Shown piece by piece: positions 1-7,901 of a stretch of DNA of 64,000 nucleotides (its first letter is position 1; each line of letters starts with the position of its first letter). A model generated the notes under the pieces. That model saw nothing but the letters and a program-made list of their open reading frames with translations, searched no databases and had not been told where the DNA came from. Both the position numbers and the translations under genes were made by a program. Source of the stretch: an uncultured Bradyrhizobium sp. Its GTDB lineage: Bacteria; Pseudomonadota; Alphaproteobacteria; Rhizobiales; Xanthobacteraceae. Location: NCBI RefSeq assembly GCF_936928535.1, contig NZ_CAKZHY010000125.1, positions 1 to 64,000 of the forward strand. The letters run 5' to 3'.

Positions 1-84
1 CCGTAGCTAGCGCGGCTTGGTTGGAAGGCCCCAGGGGACCCGTTACCCCATCTACTGGTTGCTCGCGGACCGCTCGGTGTCGCC
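1..84. other. Left edge, no supportable gene
   Basis: All three forward frames are closed or too short here. The frame ending in the TGA that overlaps the permease ATG at 85 is only 25 codons long, because it has a TAG at 8-10. The partner ATPase expected for the following ABC-2 permease presumably ends just left of the window, possibly at the TAG at 4-6 or 8-10. Confidence 0.5.
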
Positions 85-903
85 ATGACCGAGCTCTCCC
101 TCCACCGCGGCATCTCCGTCCAGCGCATCGGCGCGATGATCCTGCGCTATTGGTATCTGTTGCTGTCGTCCTGGCCGCGGCTGCTCGAGCTGTTGTACTG
201 GCCGGCGCTGCAGATCATCACCTGGGGCTTTCTGCAGCTCTACATCGCCCAGAACGCCAATTTCTTTGCGCGCGCCGGCGGCACGCTGATCGGCGCCGTC
301 ATCCTTTGGGACATCCTGTTCCGCGGCCAGCTCGGATTCTCGATCTCCTTCCTGGAGGAGATGTGGGCCCGCAACCTCGGCAATCTCATGATGAGCCCTT
401 TGAGGCCGATCGAGTTTCTGCTCTCGCTGATGGCGATGAGCCTGATCCGGCTCGCGATCGGCGTCATCCCGATGACGCTGCTCGCGATCGCGTTCTTTCA
501 CTTCAACGTCTACAGCCTCGGCCTGCCGCTGATCGCCTTCTTCTGCAATCTAATCTTCACGAGCTGGTCGGTCGGCATCTTCGTCTCGGGTCTGGTGTTG
601 CGGAACGGACTTGGCGCCGAGAGCATCGTCTGGACCTTGATGTTCGGGATCATGCCGCTCGCTTGCGTCTATTATCCGGTCAGCGTGCTGCCGACCTGGC
701 TGCAATATATCGCATGGTCGCTGCCACCGACTTACGTGTTCGAGGGCATGCGCGCGCTGCTGATCGAGAACACCTTCAGGACCGATCTGATGCTGGACGC
801 GTTAGCCATCAATGCGGTGCTTCTGCTGGCCTCTTTCGGGGCAGTCCTTGCCCTTTTACGCAGCGCCCGGAAGCACGGCTCGCTGCTTGCGGGTGGCGAA
901 TAA
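85..903 (+). CDS. ABC-2 type transporter permease
   Basis: This 272-residue integral membrane protein has about six hydrophobic segments (roughly residues 25-50, 63-85, 115-150, 160-185, 192-215 and 235-260). That is the size and topology of ABC-2 permeases, which form export channels for drugs, polysaccharides or lipids together with a separate ATPase. It starts at ATG 85, with no strong Shine-Dalgarno. The C-terminal tail is short and basic (RSARKHGS), consistent with a cytoplasmic end. No ATPase is seen inside the window; the most likely partner gene lies just upstream, outside it. The substrate cannot be inferred. I see no truncation. Confidence 0.8.
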   Translation: MTELSLHRGISVQRIGAMILRYWYLLLSSWPRLLELLYWPALQIITWGFLQLYIAQNANFFARAGGTLIGAVILWDILFRGQLGFSISFLEEMWARNLGNLMMSPLRPIEFLLSLMAMSLIRLAIGVIPMTLLAIAFFHFNVYSLGLPLIAFFCNLIFTSWSVGIFVSGLVLRNGLGAESIVWTLMFGIMPLACVYYPVSVLPTWLQYIAWSLPPTYVFEGMRALLIENTFRTDLMLDALAINAVLLLASFGAVLALLRSARKHGSLLAGGE

Positions 904-1023
904 CGTCACTTTCTCGTGGATTCAGGCTGGTTTGGCCGTTGCGGCCACGTAGATGTACGGAACCATGCATTGACGCAATATTACGCATTCGGCAGTATGC
1001 TGCGATGCGAAGAGGATTATAAT

Positions 1024-2352
1024 ATGCCTATTGGTGAGTTTGGCGGCGCGCCGCCCCTGGCAGCAGAAGGCAGCCCGGTTCTGACGACGCCGATGTACTG
1101 GATGTACGAGATGGCGCATGCCTCTCTCAATCCGGCGCGCGCAGTCACCGATGCGACCAAGCTGTTGTTTCAAAATCCGCTGAATCCCTGGGCGCGCACC
1201 GAAGTCGGCAAGTCAGTCGCTGCGGCTTGCGAATTGTTCGAGCGCACTACGCGACGCTACGGCAAGCCGGAATGGGGCCTCAACGACACCGAGGTCAACG
1301 GCATCCGCGTTCCCGTCGAGGTCCGCTCGGTCTGGGAAAAGCCGTTCTGCAAACTGCTTTACTTCGATCGCAAATTCGCCCGCCCCTTGCGCAGCCCGCA
1401 GCCGCGCGTGCTGATCGTGGCACCGATGTCCGGCCACTACGCGACGCTGCTGCGCGGCACGGTCGAGGCCTTCCTGCCGGCGCATGAGGTCTACATCACC
1501 GATTGGGCCGATGCGCGCATGGTGCCGCTCAGCGAAGGCCGGTTCGATCTCGACGATTACATCGACTACATCATCGAGATGCTGCATGTGCTGGGTGGCA
1601 ACACCCATGTGATGGCGGTGTGCCAGCCTTCGGTGCCTGTCGTCGCCGCGGTCTCGATCATGGAAGCGCGGCGCGATCCCTTCGTGCCGACCTCGATGAC
1701 GCTGATGGGCGGTCCGATCGACACGCGCCGCAATCCGACGGCCGTGAACAATCTCGCGCAGGAGCGCGGCATCGACTGGTTCCGCAACCACGTCATCACC
1801 AAGGTGCCGTTCCCGCATCCGGGCATGATGCGCGACGTCTATCCGGGCTTCCTCCAGCTCAACGGGTTCATCAGCATGAACCTCGACCGGCACATGGACG
1901 CCCACAAGCAGCTGTTTGCCCATCTGGTGAAGGGCGACGGCGACCTCGTCGACAAGCATCGCGAGTTCTATGACGAATATCTCGCGGTGATGGACCTCTC
2001 GGCCGAGTATTATCTGCAGACGGTCGACACCGTGTTCGTGAAGCATTCGCTGCCGAAGGGCGAGATGAGCCATCGTGGCACGCGCGTCGATCCCTCGAAG
2101 GTGACGCGCGTCGCACTGATGACGGTCGAAGGCGAGAACGACGACATCTCGGGTCTCGGCCAGACCGAAGCAACACACGCGTTGTGCAGCAAGATCCCGG
2201 ATCATCGCCGCGTTCATTACGTCCAGAAGGGCGTTGGACATTACGGCGTGTTCAACGGCTCGCGCTTCAAGTCGGAAATCGTGCCGCGCATCCATGATTT
2301 CATGGTCTCGGCTGCGAATCCGAGCTCAATGCAGGCGGTTGCAGCCGAATAA
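1024..2352 (+). CDS. phaZ: Intracellular polyhydroxybutyrate depolymerase (PhaZ)
   Basis: The 442-residue alpha/beta-hydrolase-like protein resembles intracellular PHB depolymerases of the Ralstonia PhaZ1 type, which degrade native storage granules in the cytoplasm. The conserved N-terminus has the MYWMYEMAHA and NPLNPWARTE stretches. The nucleophile is a cysteine in a lipase-box-like motif (AVCQPSVP, Cys200). Asp373 or Asp374 (GENDDISG) and His406 (VGHYGVF) fit the rest of the triad. The reading frame is open upstream to 916, but ATG 1024 is preceded at good spacing by AGAGGA and begins the family-typical sequence, so I chose it. A GC-rich hairpin follows at 2389-2409. No phaC or phaP neighbour is present, so the gene appears to be a single transcription unit. 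Confidence 0.9.
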   Translation: MPIGEFGGAPPLAAEGSPVLTTPMYWMYEMAHASLNPARAVTDATKLLFQNPLNPWARTEVGKSVAAACELFERTTRRYGKPEWGLNDTEVNGIRVPVEVRSVWEKPFCKLLYFDRKFARPLRSPQPRVLIVAPMSGHYATLLRGTVEAFLPAHEVYITDWADARMVPLSEGRFDLDDYIDYIIEMLHVLGGNTHVMAVCQPSVPVVAAVSIMEARRDPFVPTSMTLMGGPIDTRRNPTAVNNLAQERGIDWFRNHVITKVPFPHPGMMRDVYPGFLQLNGFISMNLDRHMDAHKQLFAHLVKGDGDLVDKHREFYDEYLAVMDLSAEYYLQTVDTVFVKHSLPKGEMSHRGTRVDPSKVTRVALMTVEGENDDISGLGQTEATHALCSKIPDHRRVHYVQKGVGHYGVFNGSRFKSEIVPRIHDFMVSAANPSSMQAVAAE

Positions 2353-2654
2353 TCCCGCGATTTCGGCTTTCCCGTCGAAATTTCAGGTCCTGCCGGAGGC
2401 TCCGGCAGGGCTTGGTTCCCGCCAGATTCGAGGTATTTAGGTAGTGTTCTAGGAGTGAGTCATCCCTCACCTCTTGGGGGTGTCGCATGCGTCTGGCGGG
2501 GGCGAAAAAAGCGGGTTCCAACCCCAGTCTGTAGGGTCTCCCGGACGCCAGACCCCTGTATATTGGGCAAATGATTTGTTTTTGCGCCGAGCGCTTTCCC
2601 TGGCGGCGGTTATGGCAGAATCCGGGCGATCTCCTGCTCCCCGGACTGACAGAC
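2353..2654. other. 302-bp intergenic region with inverted repeats
   Basis: No gene is visible in this stretch. It holds the phaZ hairpin at 2389-2409. A second, structured stretch lies at about 2491-2555: GTCTGGCG (2491-2498) can pair with CGCCAGAC (2546-2553), and the enclosed sequence contains GGGTT/AACCC (2513-2524). GGGTCT (2534-2539) with AGACCC (2550-2555) is an alternative, mutually exclusive pairing. This could be a leader structure for the downstream metalloprotease gene or a dispersed repeat. Confidence 0.5.
2389..2409 (+). terminator. Hairpin downstream of phaZ
   Basis: A 9-bp perfect stem (CCTGCCGGA/TCCGGCAGG) with a 3-nt loop begins 37 nt after the phaZ stop codon. It has no clear T-run, so it may stabilise the 3' end or act as a weak terminator rather than a classical intrinsic one. 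Confidence 0.5.
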
Positions 2655-3410
2655 ATGGCCACACGCGCACTCCTCTATCGGCGGCCCCACGAACCGAAGA
2701 CCCTTGTCATCAGCCACGGATCGCAATTCTTTGCGATTCGGCTGCGCAGACACCGGCGGGCACGTCGTTACACGCTCAGAATCCATCCAAGCGATCGTGA
2801 AGCCATCCTCACGATGCCGCCACGCGGCACGCTCGCCGAAGCCAAGGACTTCGCGCAGCGTCACGGCGCGTGGATCGCTGCACGTCTCGGTCGTCTGCCG
2901 AAGGCTGCGCCGTTCCAGCCTGGCACAGTGATACCACTTCGGGGCGTTCCCCATCGCATCGTGCATCGCGCAGGCAGCCGCGGCACGGTGTGGGCGGAAA
3001 TTCGCGACAGCGGTGAGCGCATTCTCTGCGTCGCCGGTGGCCTCGACTATGTCGATCGCCGCGTCAACGACTTCCTCAAGCGCGAGGCGCGCAAGGATCT
3101 GCAGCGTTCCGCCGAGACCCACGCCGCCGAGCTAGGCGTAAAGGTGAAGCGGCTCTCGATCCGCGATCAGTCCAGCCGATGGGGCTCCTGCACCTCGGCC
3201 GGCTCGCTGTCGTTCTCTTGGCGCCTGATCCTCGCCCCGCCCTATGTGCTCGACTATCTCGCCGCGCACGAAGTGGCCCATCTCGTCGAGATGAACCACT
3301 CGGCGCGGTTCTGGCGCGTCTGCGGCAAGATCTGTCCGTCAATGGAGCGCGCCAAGAAGTGGCTCGACACCTGCGGCAACGACCTGCACCGGTATGGGGT
3401 CGAGGATTAG
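2655..3410 (+). CDS. YgjP-like zinc metallopeptidase (M48-type, COG1451 family)
   Basis: The 251-residue protein carries the gluzincin motif HEVAH at residues 205-209. It is followed by the family hallmark NHSARFW, whose His (about residue 216) is the expected third zinc ligand. Upstream, the stretch around SSRWGSCTSAGSLSFSWRL is typical of the YgjP/DUF45 family. Members are small soluble SprT-like metalloproteases, some found beside type I restriction genes, whose physiological role is mostly unknown. No signal peptide or membrane segment is present. The frame is open from 2571, but ATG 2655 begins the conserved region. No restriction genes are nearby. It ends about 35 bp before a dispersed repeat. 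Confidence 0.82.
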   Translation: MATRALLYRRPHEPKTLVISHGSQFFAIRLRRHRRARRYTLRIHPSDREAILTMPPRGTLAEAKDFAQRHGAWIAARLGRLPKAAPFQPGTVIPLRGVPHRIVHRAGSRGTVWAEIRDSGERILCVAGGLDYVDRRVNDFLKREARKDLQRSAETHAAELGVKVKRLSIRDQSSRWGSCTSAGSLSFSWRLILAPPYVLDYLAAHEVAHLVEMNHSARFWRVCGKICPSMERAKKWLDTCGNDLHRYGVED

Positions 3411-3436
3411 GCCTGGCTCTATCGTAACAAGCGGCC

Positions 3437-3466
3437 GTCATCCCGGCGAAGGCCGGGATCCATACC
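3437..3466. repeat. Dispersed palindromic repeat, family A half-copy
   Basis: GTCATCCCGGCGAAGGCC followed by GGGATCCATAC is a short version of the GTCGTCCCGGCGAAAGCC-type ends seen at 15916, 28624, 55574 and 61088. The centre forms a small hairpin (TCCCGGC/GCCGGGA). Only one end is present here. Confidence 0.7.
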
Positions 3467-3505
3467 CACAGGACGTAGTTTGACGACGGCTAGTTCGGTC
3501 GCCGC

Positions 3506-3530
3506 CTACTGTGCATGGGGTTGTTTTCGC
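3506..3530. repeat. 25-bp exact repeat, copy 1
   Basis: This 25-bp sequence (core TGTGCATGGGGTTG) is identical to 48699-48723. It lies 17 bp beyond the stop codon of the minus-strand PBP1A gene. The second copy has the same orientation and lies 24 bp beyond another minus-strand gene. Confidence 0.75.
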
Positions 3531-3546
3531 GTTTTTGTTTTGAGGT

Positions 3547-5757
3547 CTACCTGTTCCCGCCAAACAGCCGATCCATCAGCCAGCCATCAAGCCCCGCGGC
3601 GGCTTCCGGCCGCGCATTGACGTTGGCGCGGGTCGGTGGCGGGGCGCGATAGCCGCCATTGCTCACCGACGCAGGCGCTGCCTGCGTCGGCGGCGATATC
3701 TGGGACGAGATCTGCACGAGGTTCGACGGCCCCCAACTGGTTTGCAGGTTCGGCAGGGCCGCGACCTGCACGCCCTCGTGAGCCGCACGCATGAAACGGG
3801 TCCACACTTCCACCGGCAGGCCGCCGCCGGTTGCCTTCTTGGTCGGCGAGTTGTCGTCATTGCCGAGCCAGACGCCGGTGACGAGGTTGGACGTGTAGCC
3901 GATGAACCAGGCGTCGCGATAATCCTGGCTGGTGCCGGTCTTGCCGGCCGCCTGCCAGCCGGGGATCTCGGCCTTCTTGGCCGTGCCCGAGATCAGCGTT
4001 TCCCGCATCATTGTGTTCATCATGCCGACATAGCGCGGCTCGATCACCTGGTTGTGCTCGTCGGGTTGCCGCATGTAGAGCAGCTTGCCGTCGAGCGTCT
4101 TGATCCGCGTCACCACATGCGGCGTGGCCGCGAAGCCGCCATTGGCGAACGGCGCATAAGCGCCGACCAGCTCGACGACAGAGACTTCCGACGTGCCAAG
4201 CGCGATCGAGGCGTTGGGCTCGAGCTTTGAGGAGATGCCGAGCCGGTGCGCGGTGCGCACCACGTTCTTTGGTCCGACCTCGAGGCCGAGGCGGATGGCT
4301 ACGGTGTTGAGCGACATCGCCAGCGCCTGCGTCAGTGTCACCGGGCCGAAATATTCGTGGGTGTAGTTCTCGGGCTTCCAGCCCTTGACCTCGATCGGCG
4401 CGTCCTGGCGGATGGTGTCGGGCGTCAGGCCCTGTTCCATCGCGGTCAGATAGACGAACGGCTTGAACGAGGAGCCGGGCTGGCGCTTCGCGGTCACCGC
4501 GCGGTTGTACTGGCTCTCTGAATAGTTCCGGCCGCCGACCATGGCGCGCACCGCGCCATCGGGCGTCATCGCCACCAGCGCGCCCTGGCTGACATTGAAC
4601 TTCACGCTCTTGGCCGCGAGCTCGTCGATGATGGCGGCTTCCGCCTGCGCCTGGAGCTTGGGATCGATCGTGGTCTCGACCTTGATGCTGTCGTCGATCT
4701 GGCCGACGAGATCGTCCAGCACCTCGCCGATCCAGTCGGCGACGTAGTTCACCGTGCCGGCGCCGACAGGCTTCACATTATAGGAGGGGTGTCCGATCGA
4801 GGCCTGAGCCTGCGCCTCGGTGATGAACTTGGCATCCGCCATCGCGGCCAGCACGACCTGCGCGCGCTGCTCAGCGCCTTCCGGATTGCGGTTGGGCGCA
4901 AGCCGCGAGGGCGACTTGACCAGGCCCGCCAGCATCGCAGCTTCCGCGATCGTGACGTTCTTGGCCGGCTTGCCGAAATATTTTTGCGCGGCGGCTTCGA
5001 TGCCATAGGCGCCGGAGCCGAAATAGACGCGGTTGAGATAGAGTTCCAGGATCTCGTTCTTGGAATGCTTGCGCTCCAGCCAGATCGCGAGTTCCGCCTC
5101 CTGCAGCTTGCGCGCTATGGTGCGTTCCTGGGTCAGGAACAGATTTTTCGCCAGCTGCTGCGTCAACGTCGAGCCGCCCTGCGACACGCCGCGATGGAGC
5201 AGATTGGTCACCAGCGCGCGCAGGATGCCGATGGGATCGATGCCGAAATGCGAATAGAAGCGGCGGTCCTCGATCGCGATGAAGGCCTTGGGCAGATAGG
5301 GCGGCAGGTCCTTCAGCGACACATTCGCGCCGGCCATCTCGCCGCGCTGCGCCAGCAGGGTGCCGTCCACGCCGACGATCTGGATCGTCGGCGGGCGCTT
5401 GGGAATCTCCAGCGACTGGATCGGCGGAAGATGCGCGCCGACCCAGATCACGACGCCGATCACCGCGATCACGCCCCACAGGCTGAGCACGGCGCCCCAA
5501 TAGACGAGGCGGCCGAGGCCGGCGCTGATGGACGATTTCGACCGGCGCTTCGCGCCGCTGCTTTTGGCCGCTGCCTTGCGCTCGCGCGGCGGCTCGTCGT
5601 CGGTAGCTTCGGCCTTGCGTTTGCTGGCGGATTTCTTCGGCTTGTCGTCGCCGCCGCCGGGAATGCGATCGGCCGCCGTCAGGCGCAGATCGGCGAGCGC
5701 CGCGGGCAAGCCGAACAGCGGCTCCTTCCGCCCACCCTTTTTCTTTGCCGACCCCAT
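3547..5757 (-). CDS. Penicillin-binding protein 1A family, bifunctional transglycosylase/transpeptidase
   Basis: This 736-residue class A PBP polymerises and cross-links peptidoglycan. It has a long basic, low-complexity cytoplasmic head (about residues 1-80), one membrane anchor (about 84-108) and a GT51 transglycosylase domain with catalytic Glu163 in IEDRRFYSHFG. GGSTLTQQLAKN and KNEILELYLN follow as conserved GT51 motifs. The transpeptidase domain has SSFK (nucleophile Ser429, Lys432), SLN (482-484) and KTGTS (606-610). The C-terminal tail is Pro/Ala-rich. The frame opens at a GTG at 5790, but ATG 5757 (MGSAKKK) looks the better start. The lysine/arginine-rich head is typical of rhizobial PBP1 proteins. 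It is a single gene, divergent from the DUF1330 gene. Confidence 0.9.
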   Translation of the reverse strand: MGSAKKKGGRKEPLFGLPAALADLRLTAADRIPGGGDDKPKKSASKRKAEATDDEPPRERKAAAKSSGAKRRSKSSISAGLGRLVYWGAVLSLWGVIAVIGVVIWVGAHLPPIQSLEIPKRPPTIQIVGVDGTLLAQRGEMAGANVSLKDLPPYLPKAFIAIEDRRFYSHFGIDPIGILRALVTNLLHRGVSQGGSTLTQQLAKNLFLTQERTIARKLQEAELAIWLERKHSKNEILELYLNRVYFGSGAYGIEAAAQKYFGKPAKNVTIAEAAMLAGLVKSPSRLAPNRNPEGAEQRAQVVLAAMADAKFITEAQAQASIGHPSYNVKPVGAGTVNYVADWIGEVLDDLVGQIDDSIKVETTIDPKLQAQAEAAIIDELAAKSVKFNVSQGALVAMTPDGAVRAMVGGRNYSESQYNRAVTAKRQPGSSFKPFVYLTAMEQGLTPDTIRQDAPIEVKGWKPENYTHEYFGPVTLTQALAMSLNTVAIRLGLEVGPKNVVRTAHRLGISSKLEPNASIALGTSEVSVVELVGAYAPFANGGFAATPHVVTRIKTLDGKLLYMRQPDEHNQVIEPRYVGMMNTMMRETLISGTAKKAEIPGWQAAGKTGTSQDYRDAWFIGYTSNLVTGVWLGNDDNSPTKKATGGGLPVEVWTRFMRAAHEGVQVAALPNLQTSWGPSNLVQISSQISPPTQAAPASVSNGGYRAPPPTRANVNARPEAAAGLDGWLMDRLFGGNR

Positions 5758-5924
5758 ACGCAAACGCCCGGTCACCCCGCCCCGCCGCACGCTAGCGGTC
5801 GCTGTTTAAGGCCCGGTTACCCCAAGCGTTAACGCGTGATTAGGAGATGCGGCATTCGCTAGCCGCAGTTCCGCTCATTTGACCGCGGGGCTAGGATCGC
5901 GGTCATCAAGAAGAGGGAACACCT

Positions 5925-6437
5925 ATGGGCCACATCGATCCGACCAAGGAGATCTTCGCGCAATTCCGGGAGAACGACCGCCCCGGCCCGATCCACATGC
6001 TCAATCTGGTCCGCCTGCGCAAAGAGGCGGCCTATCCCGACGGCCGCAAGGCCAGCGGCGCCGAAGCCTATGCAGCCTATGGTCGCGAGAGCGGCCCGGT
6101 GTTCGAACGCCTCGGCGGCCGCATCGTCTGGCAAGGCCGGTTCGAGCTGATGCTGATCGGCCCGCAGGAGGAGCGCTGGGACCATTGTTTCATCGCCGAA
6201 TACCCCAGCGTCGCCGCCTTCGTCGAGATGATCCGCGATCCCGTCTATCGGGAAGCGGTGAAGCATCGCCAGGCCGCGGTGGAGGATTCGCGCCTGATCC
6301 GGCATGCTGTGCTGCCGGTGGGGAAAAACTTTTGGGGAGATACCGGAGTAGGCGCCGTCAAAAAAATCGGCGGCCCTAAGGCCGCCGATTGCATTCAGAG
6401 CTCTTCGACTAGCCCGCCGGGCCCGCATCCTCCATGA
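5925..6437 (+). CDS. DUF1330 family protein
   Basis: This is a small soluble protein with the ferredoxin-like alpha-beta dimeric-barrel signature of DUF1330: an HMLNLVRLR strand, the EAYAAYGRES helix and FIAEYPSVAAFVEM. The family has no agreed function; related dimeric barrels include small oxygenases and stress proteins. The recognisable domain ends near residue 140 (VGKNFWGD). The last 30 or so codons run through the intrinsic terminator of the opposing gene (6358-6392) and overlap its 3' end by 29 bp. That tail is low in family-like features and is probably a read-through extension. ATG 5925 has AGAGGGAACACCT upstream, a good ribosome-binding site. Confidence 0.78.
   Translation: MGHIDPTKEIFAQFRENDRPGPIHMLNLVRLRKEAAYPDGRKASGAEAYAAYGRESGPVFERLGGRIVWQGRFELMLIGPQEERWDHCFIAEYPSVAAFVEMIRDPVYREAVKHRQAAVEDSRLIRHAVLPVGKNFWGDTGVGAVKKIGGPKAADCIQSSSTSPPGPHPP
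6358..6392 (-). terminator. Intrinsic terminator of the first binding-protein gene
   Basis: Read on the minus strand, a 10-bp perfect stem (ATCGGCGGCC/GGCCGCCGAT, loop TTAG) is followed by a run of T residues. It lies 17 bp after the stop codon of the gene at 6409-7641. The same DNA is translated as the tail of the convergent DUF1330 frame. Confidence 0.85.
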
Positions 6438-7641
6438 TCGGACCGAAAAGTTCCCAGCGCTCGCCGTTGAACTTCATCATCTGAAGCTGCTTGTTGACGC
6501 GGTAGTCGGTCGGCGAGGTGTTGGCCTTGATGCCGGGCAGGGACAGGTCGAGCTCCACGTCCTTCAGGCTGGTGGCAATCTTCATGACGTTCTCGCGAGT
6601 GAGGTTGTCGCCGCATTTCTGGAGGACGTAGGCCATCAACTGCGAGGTCGAGTAGCCGTAGCTGTTGAAGCTCGAGTCCTTGTCGCCTTCCGGATAGTAC
6701 TTGGCCATGAACTCGAAGTACTTCTTCATGCCGGGATCATCCTTCCAGGTCGGGTCGAGCGGATCCTTGCCGTAGTTGACGCTGATCACGCCCTTGGAGG
6801 CCTCGAGTCCCGCGGGCTTCATCACGGCGCCGACCGAGGTGGCGTTGATGTCGAGGATCTGCACCGGATGCCAGCCGAGCTCGGCGATCTTCTTGATCGC
6901 CTGCGCGGCCTGCTTCGGCGTGGTCGCGCTGAAGAACAGGTCGGCACCGGCATCCTTGATCTTGAGGATCTGCGAATCGACGGTCGGATCGGAGACTTCG
7001 TAGGACGCCTCCGCGACGATCATGCTGGAGGCCTTGTCTCCAAGGCCCGCCTTGATGCCGTTCAGATAGTCTTTTCCGAGGTCATCGTTCTGGTAGAGAA
7101 TCCCGATCTTGGCGTTCGGATGATTCTTGATGATGTATTGGCCGTAGATGCGGCCTTCGACGAAGTAGTTGGGATTGAAGCCCATCGTCCAAGGGAAGTT
7201 CTTCGGGTCCGTGAACTTCGACGCGCCGGTGGCGGCGAACAGCTGCGGCACCTTCTTGGCGTTGAGATATTTCTGCACAGCTGCGTTCGACGGCGTGCCG
7301 AGGAGCTGGAAGGTGAGCAGGACCTCGTCGCTCTCGACCAGCTTGCGCACCTGCTCCACGGCCTTGGGCGGCGAATAGGCGTCGTCATATTGGATCAGGT
7401 TGATCTTGCGGCCGTTGATGCCGCCTTGATCGTTGATCATCTTGAAATAGGCGGCCTGCGTCTTGCCGATCGTGGCGTAGGCGGAGGCGGGACCGCTGAA
7501 CGGGTTGGTCTGACCGATCTTGATTTCGGTGTCCGACGCGCCGGGATCATATTTCTTTTGGGCATTGGCCGCCGAGGCCGACAGCGCCAAAGTCAGCGCC
7601 GCGCCAGTGACCAAATGCAAAAATCCGTTCCTCATTCGCAT
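6409..7641 (-). CDS. Periplasmic ABC substrate-binding protein, branched-chain amino acid (LivJ/Peripla_BP_6) type
   Basis: The 410-residue exported protein has a Sec signal peptide ending near residue 27 (SAANA/QKK). A type I periplasmic binding fold follows, with the typical IKIGQTNPFSGPAS opening and the NDQGGINGRKI motif. Family members capture branched-chain amino acids, amides, aromatic acids or urea for an LivHMGF-type importer. No permease or ATPase gene is adjacent, so the substrate cannot be inferred from context. It is a close paralogue of the next gene (7902-9128); long blocks such as NDQGGINGRKINLIQYDDAY are identical. A strong terminator follows at 6358-6392. It starts at ATG 7641, with weak initiation signals. 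Confidence 0.88.
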   Translation of the reverse strand: MRMRNGFLHLVTGAALTLALSASAANAQKKYDPGASDTEIKIGQTNPFSGPASAYATIGKTQAAYFKMINDQGGINGRKINLIQYDDAYSPPKAVEQVRKLVESDEVLLTFQLLGTPSNAAVQKYLNAKKVPQLFAATGASKFTDPKNFPWTMGFNPNYFVEGRIYGQYIIKNHPNAKIGILYQNDDLGKDYLNGIKAGLGDKASSMIVAEASYEVSDPTVDSQILKIKDAGADLFFSATTPKQAAQAIKKIAELGWHPVQILDINATSVGAVMKPAGLEASKGVISVNYGKDPLDPTWKDDPGMKKYFEFMAKYYPEGDKDSSFNSYGYSTSQLMAYVLQKCGDNLTRENVMKIATSLKDVELDLSLPGIKANTSPTDYRVNKQLQMMKFNGERWELFGPIMEDAGPAG

Positions 7642-7826
7642 TTCCTCGGTTTGTTATGGCAGATGATCTTTCCGCCGCCACCGGCCTGCGGACGTCATCG
7701 CTGGGCCGAAGTGTGGCGGAGGCCCTGCTGCGACGCAAGATGACATGCTGGGCGGCGCGGGAAATTTCGCCTGATCGCCAATAAGACTTTCGGACATGGT
7801 TGACGCCCCGAGCCGTTCACAAGGCA

Positions 7827-7857
7827 GGATGCTCCGCGCCGTCGGCATGGAGCATCC
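7827..7857 (-). terminator. Hairpin downstream of the second binding-protein gene
   Basis: GGATGCTCC and GGAGCATCC form a perfect 9-bp stem around a 13-nt loop, 45 bp beyond the stop codon of the minus-strand gene at 7902. No T-run follows. It probably separates expression of the two tandem paralogues or stabilises the upstream transcript. Confidence 0.5.
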
Positions 7858-7901
7858 GGCCCAGTTCTCGGACCGGACCGGGCCGAGGTCTCCGGGCCGT
7901 G

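Noticed and set aside
11..88. Possible end of an upstream ATPase overlapping the permease start
   Set aside because: The frame has a TAG at 8-10, so only 25 codons are open; no ATPase motif is visible.
1213..2295. Minus-strand open frame of 360 codons
   Set aside because: Antisense shadow of phaZ, with Arg/His-rich composition and no family.
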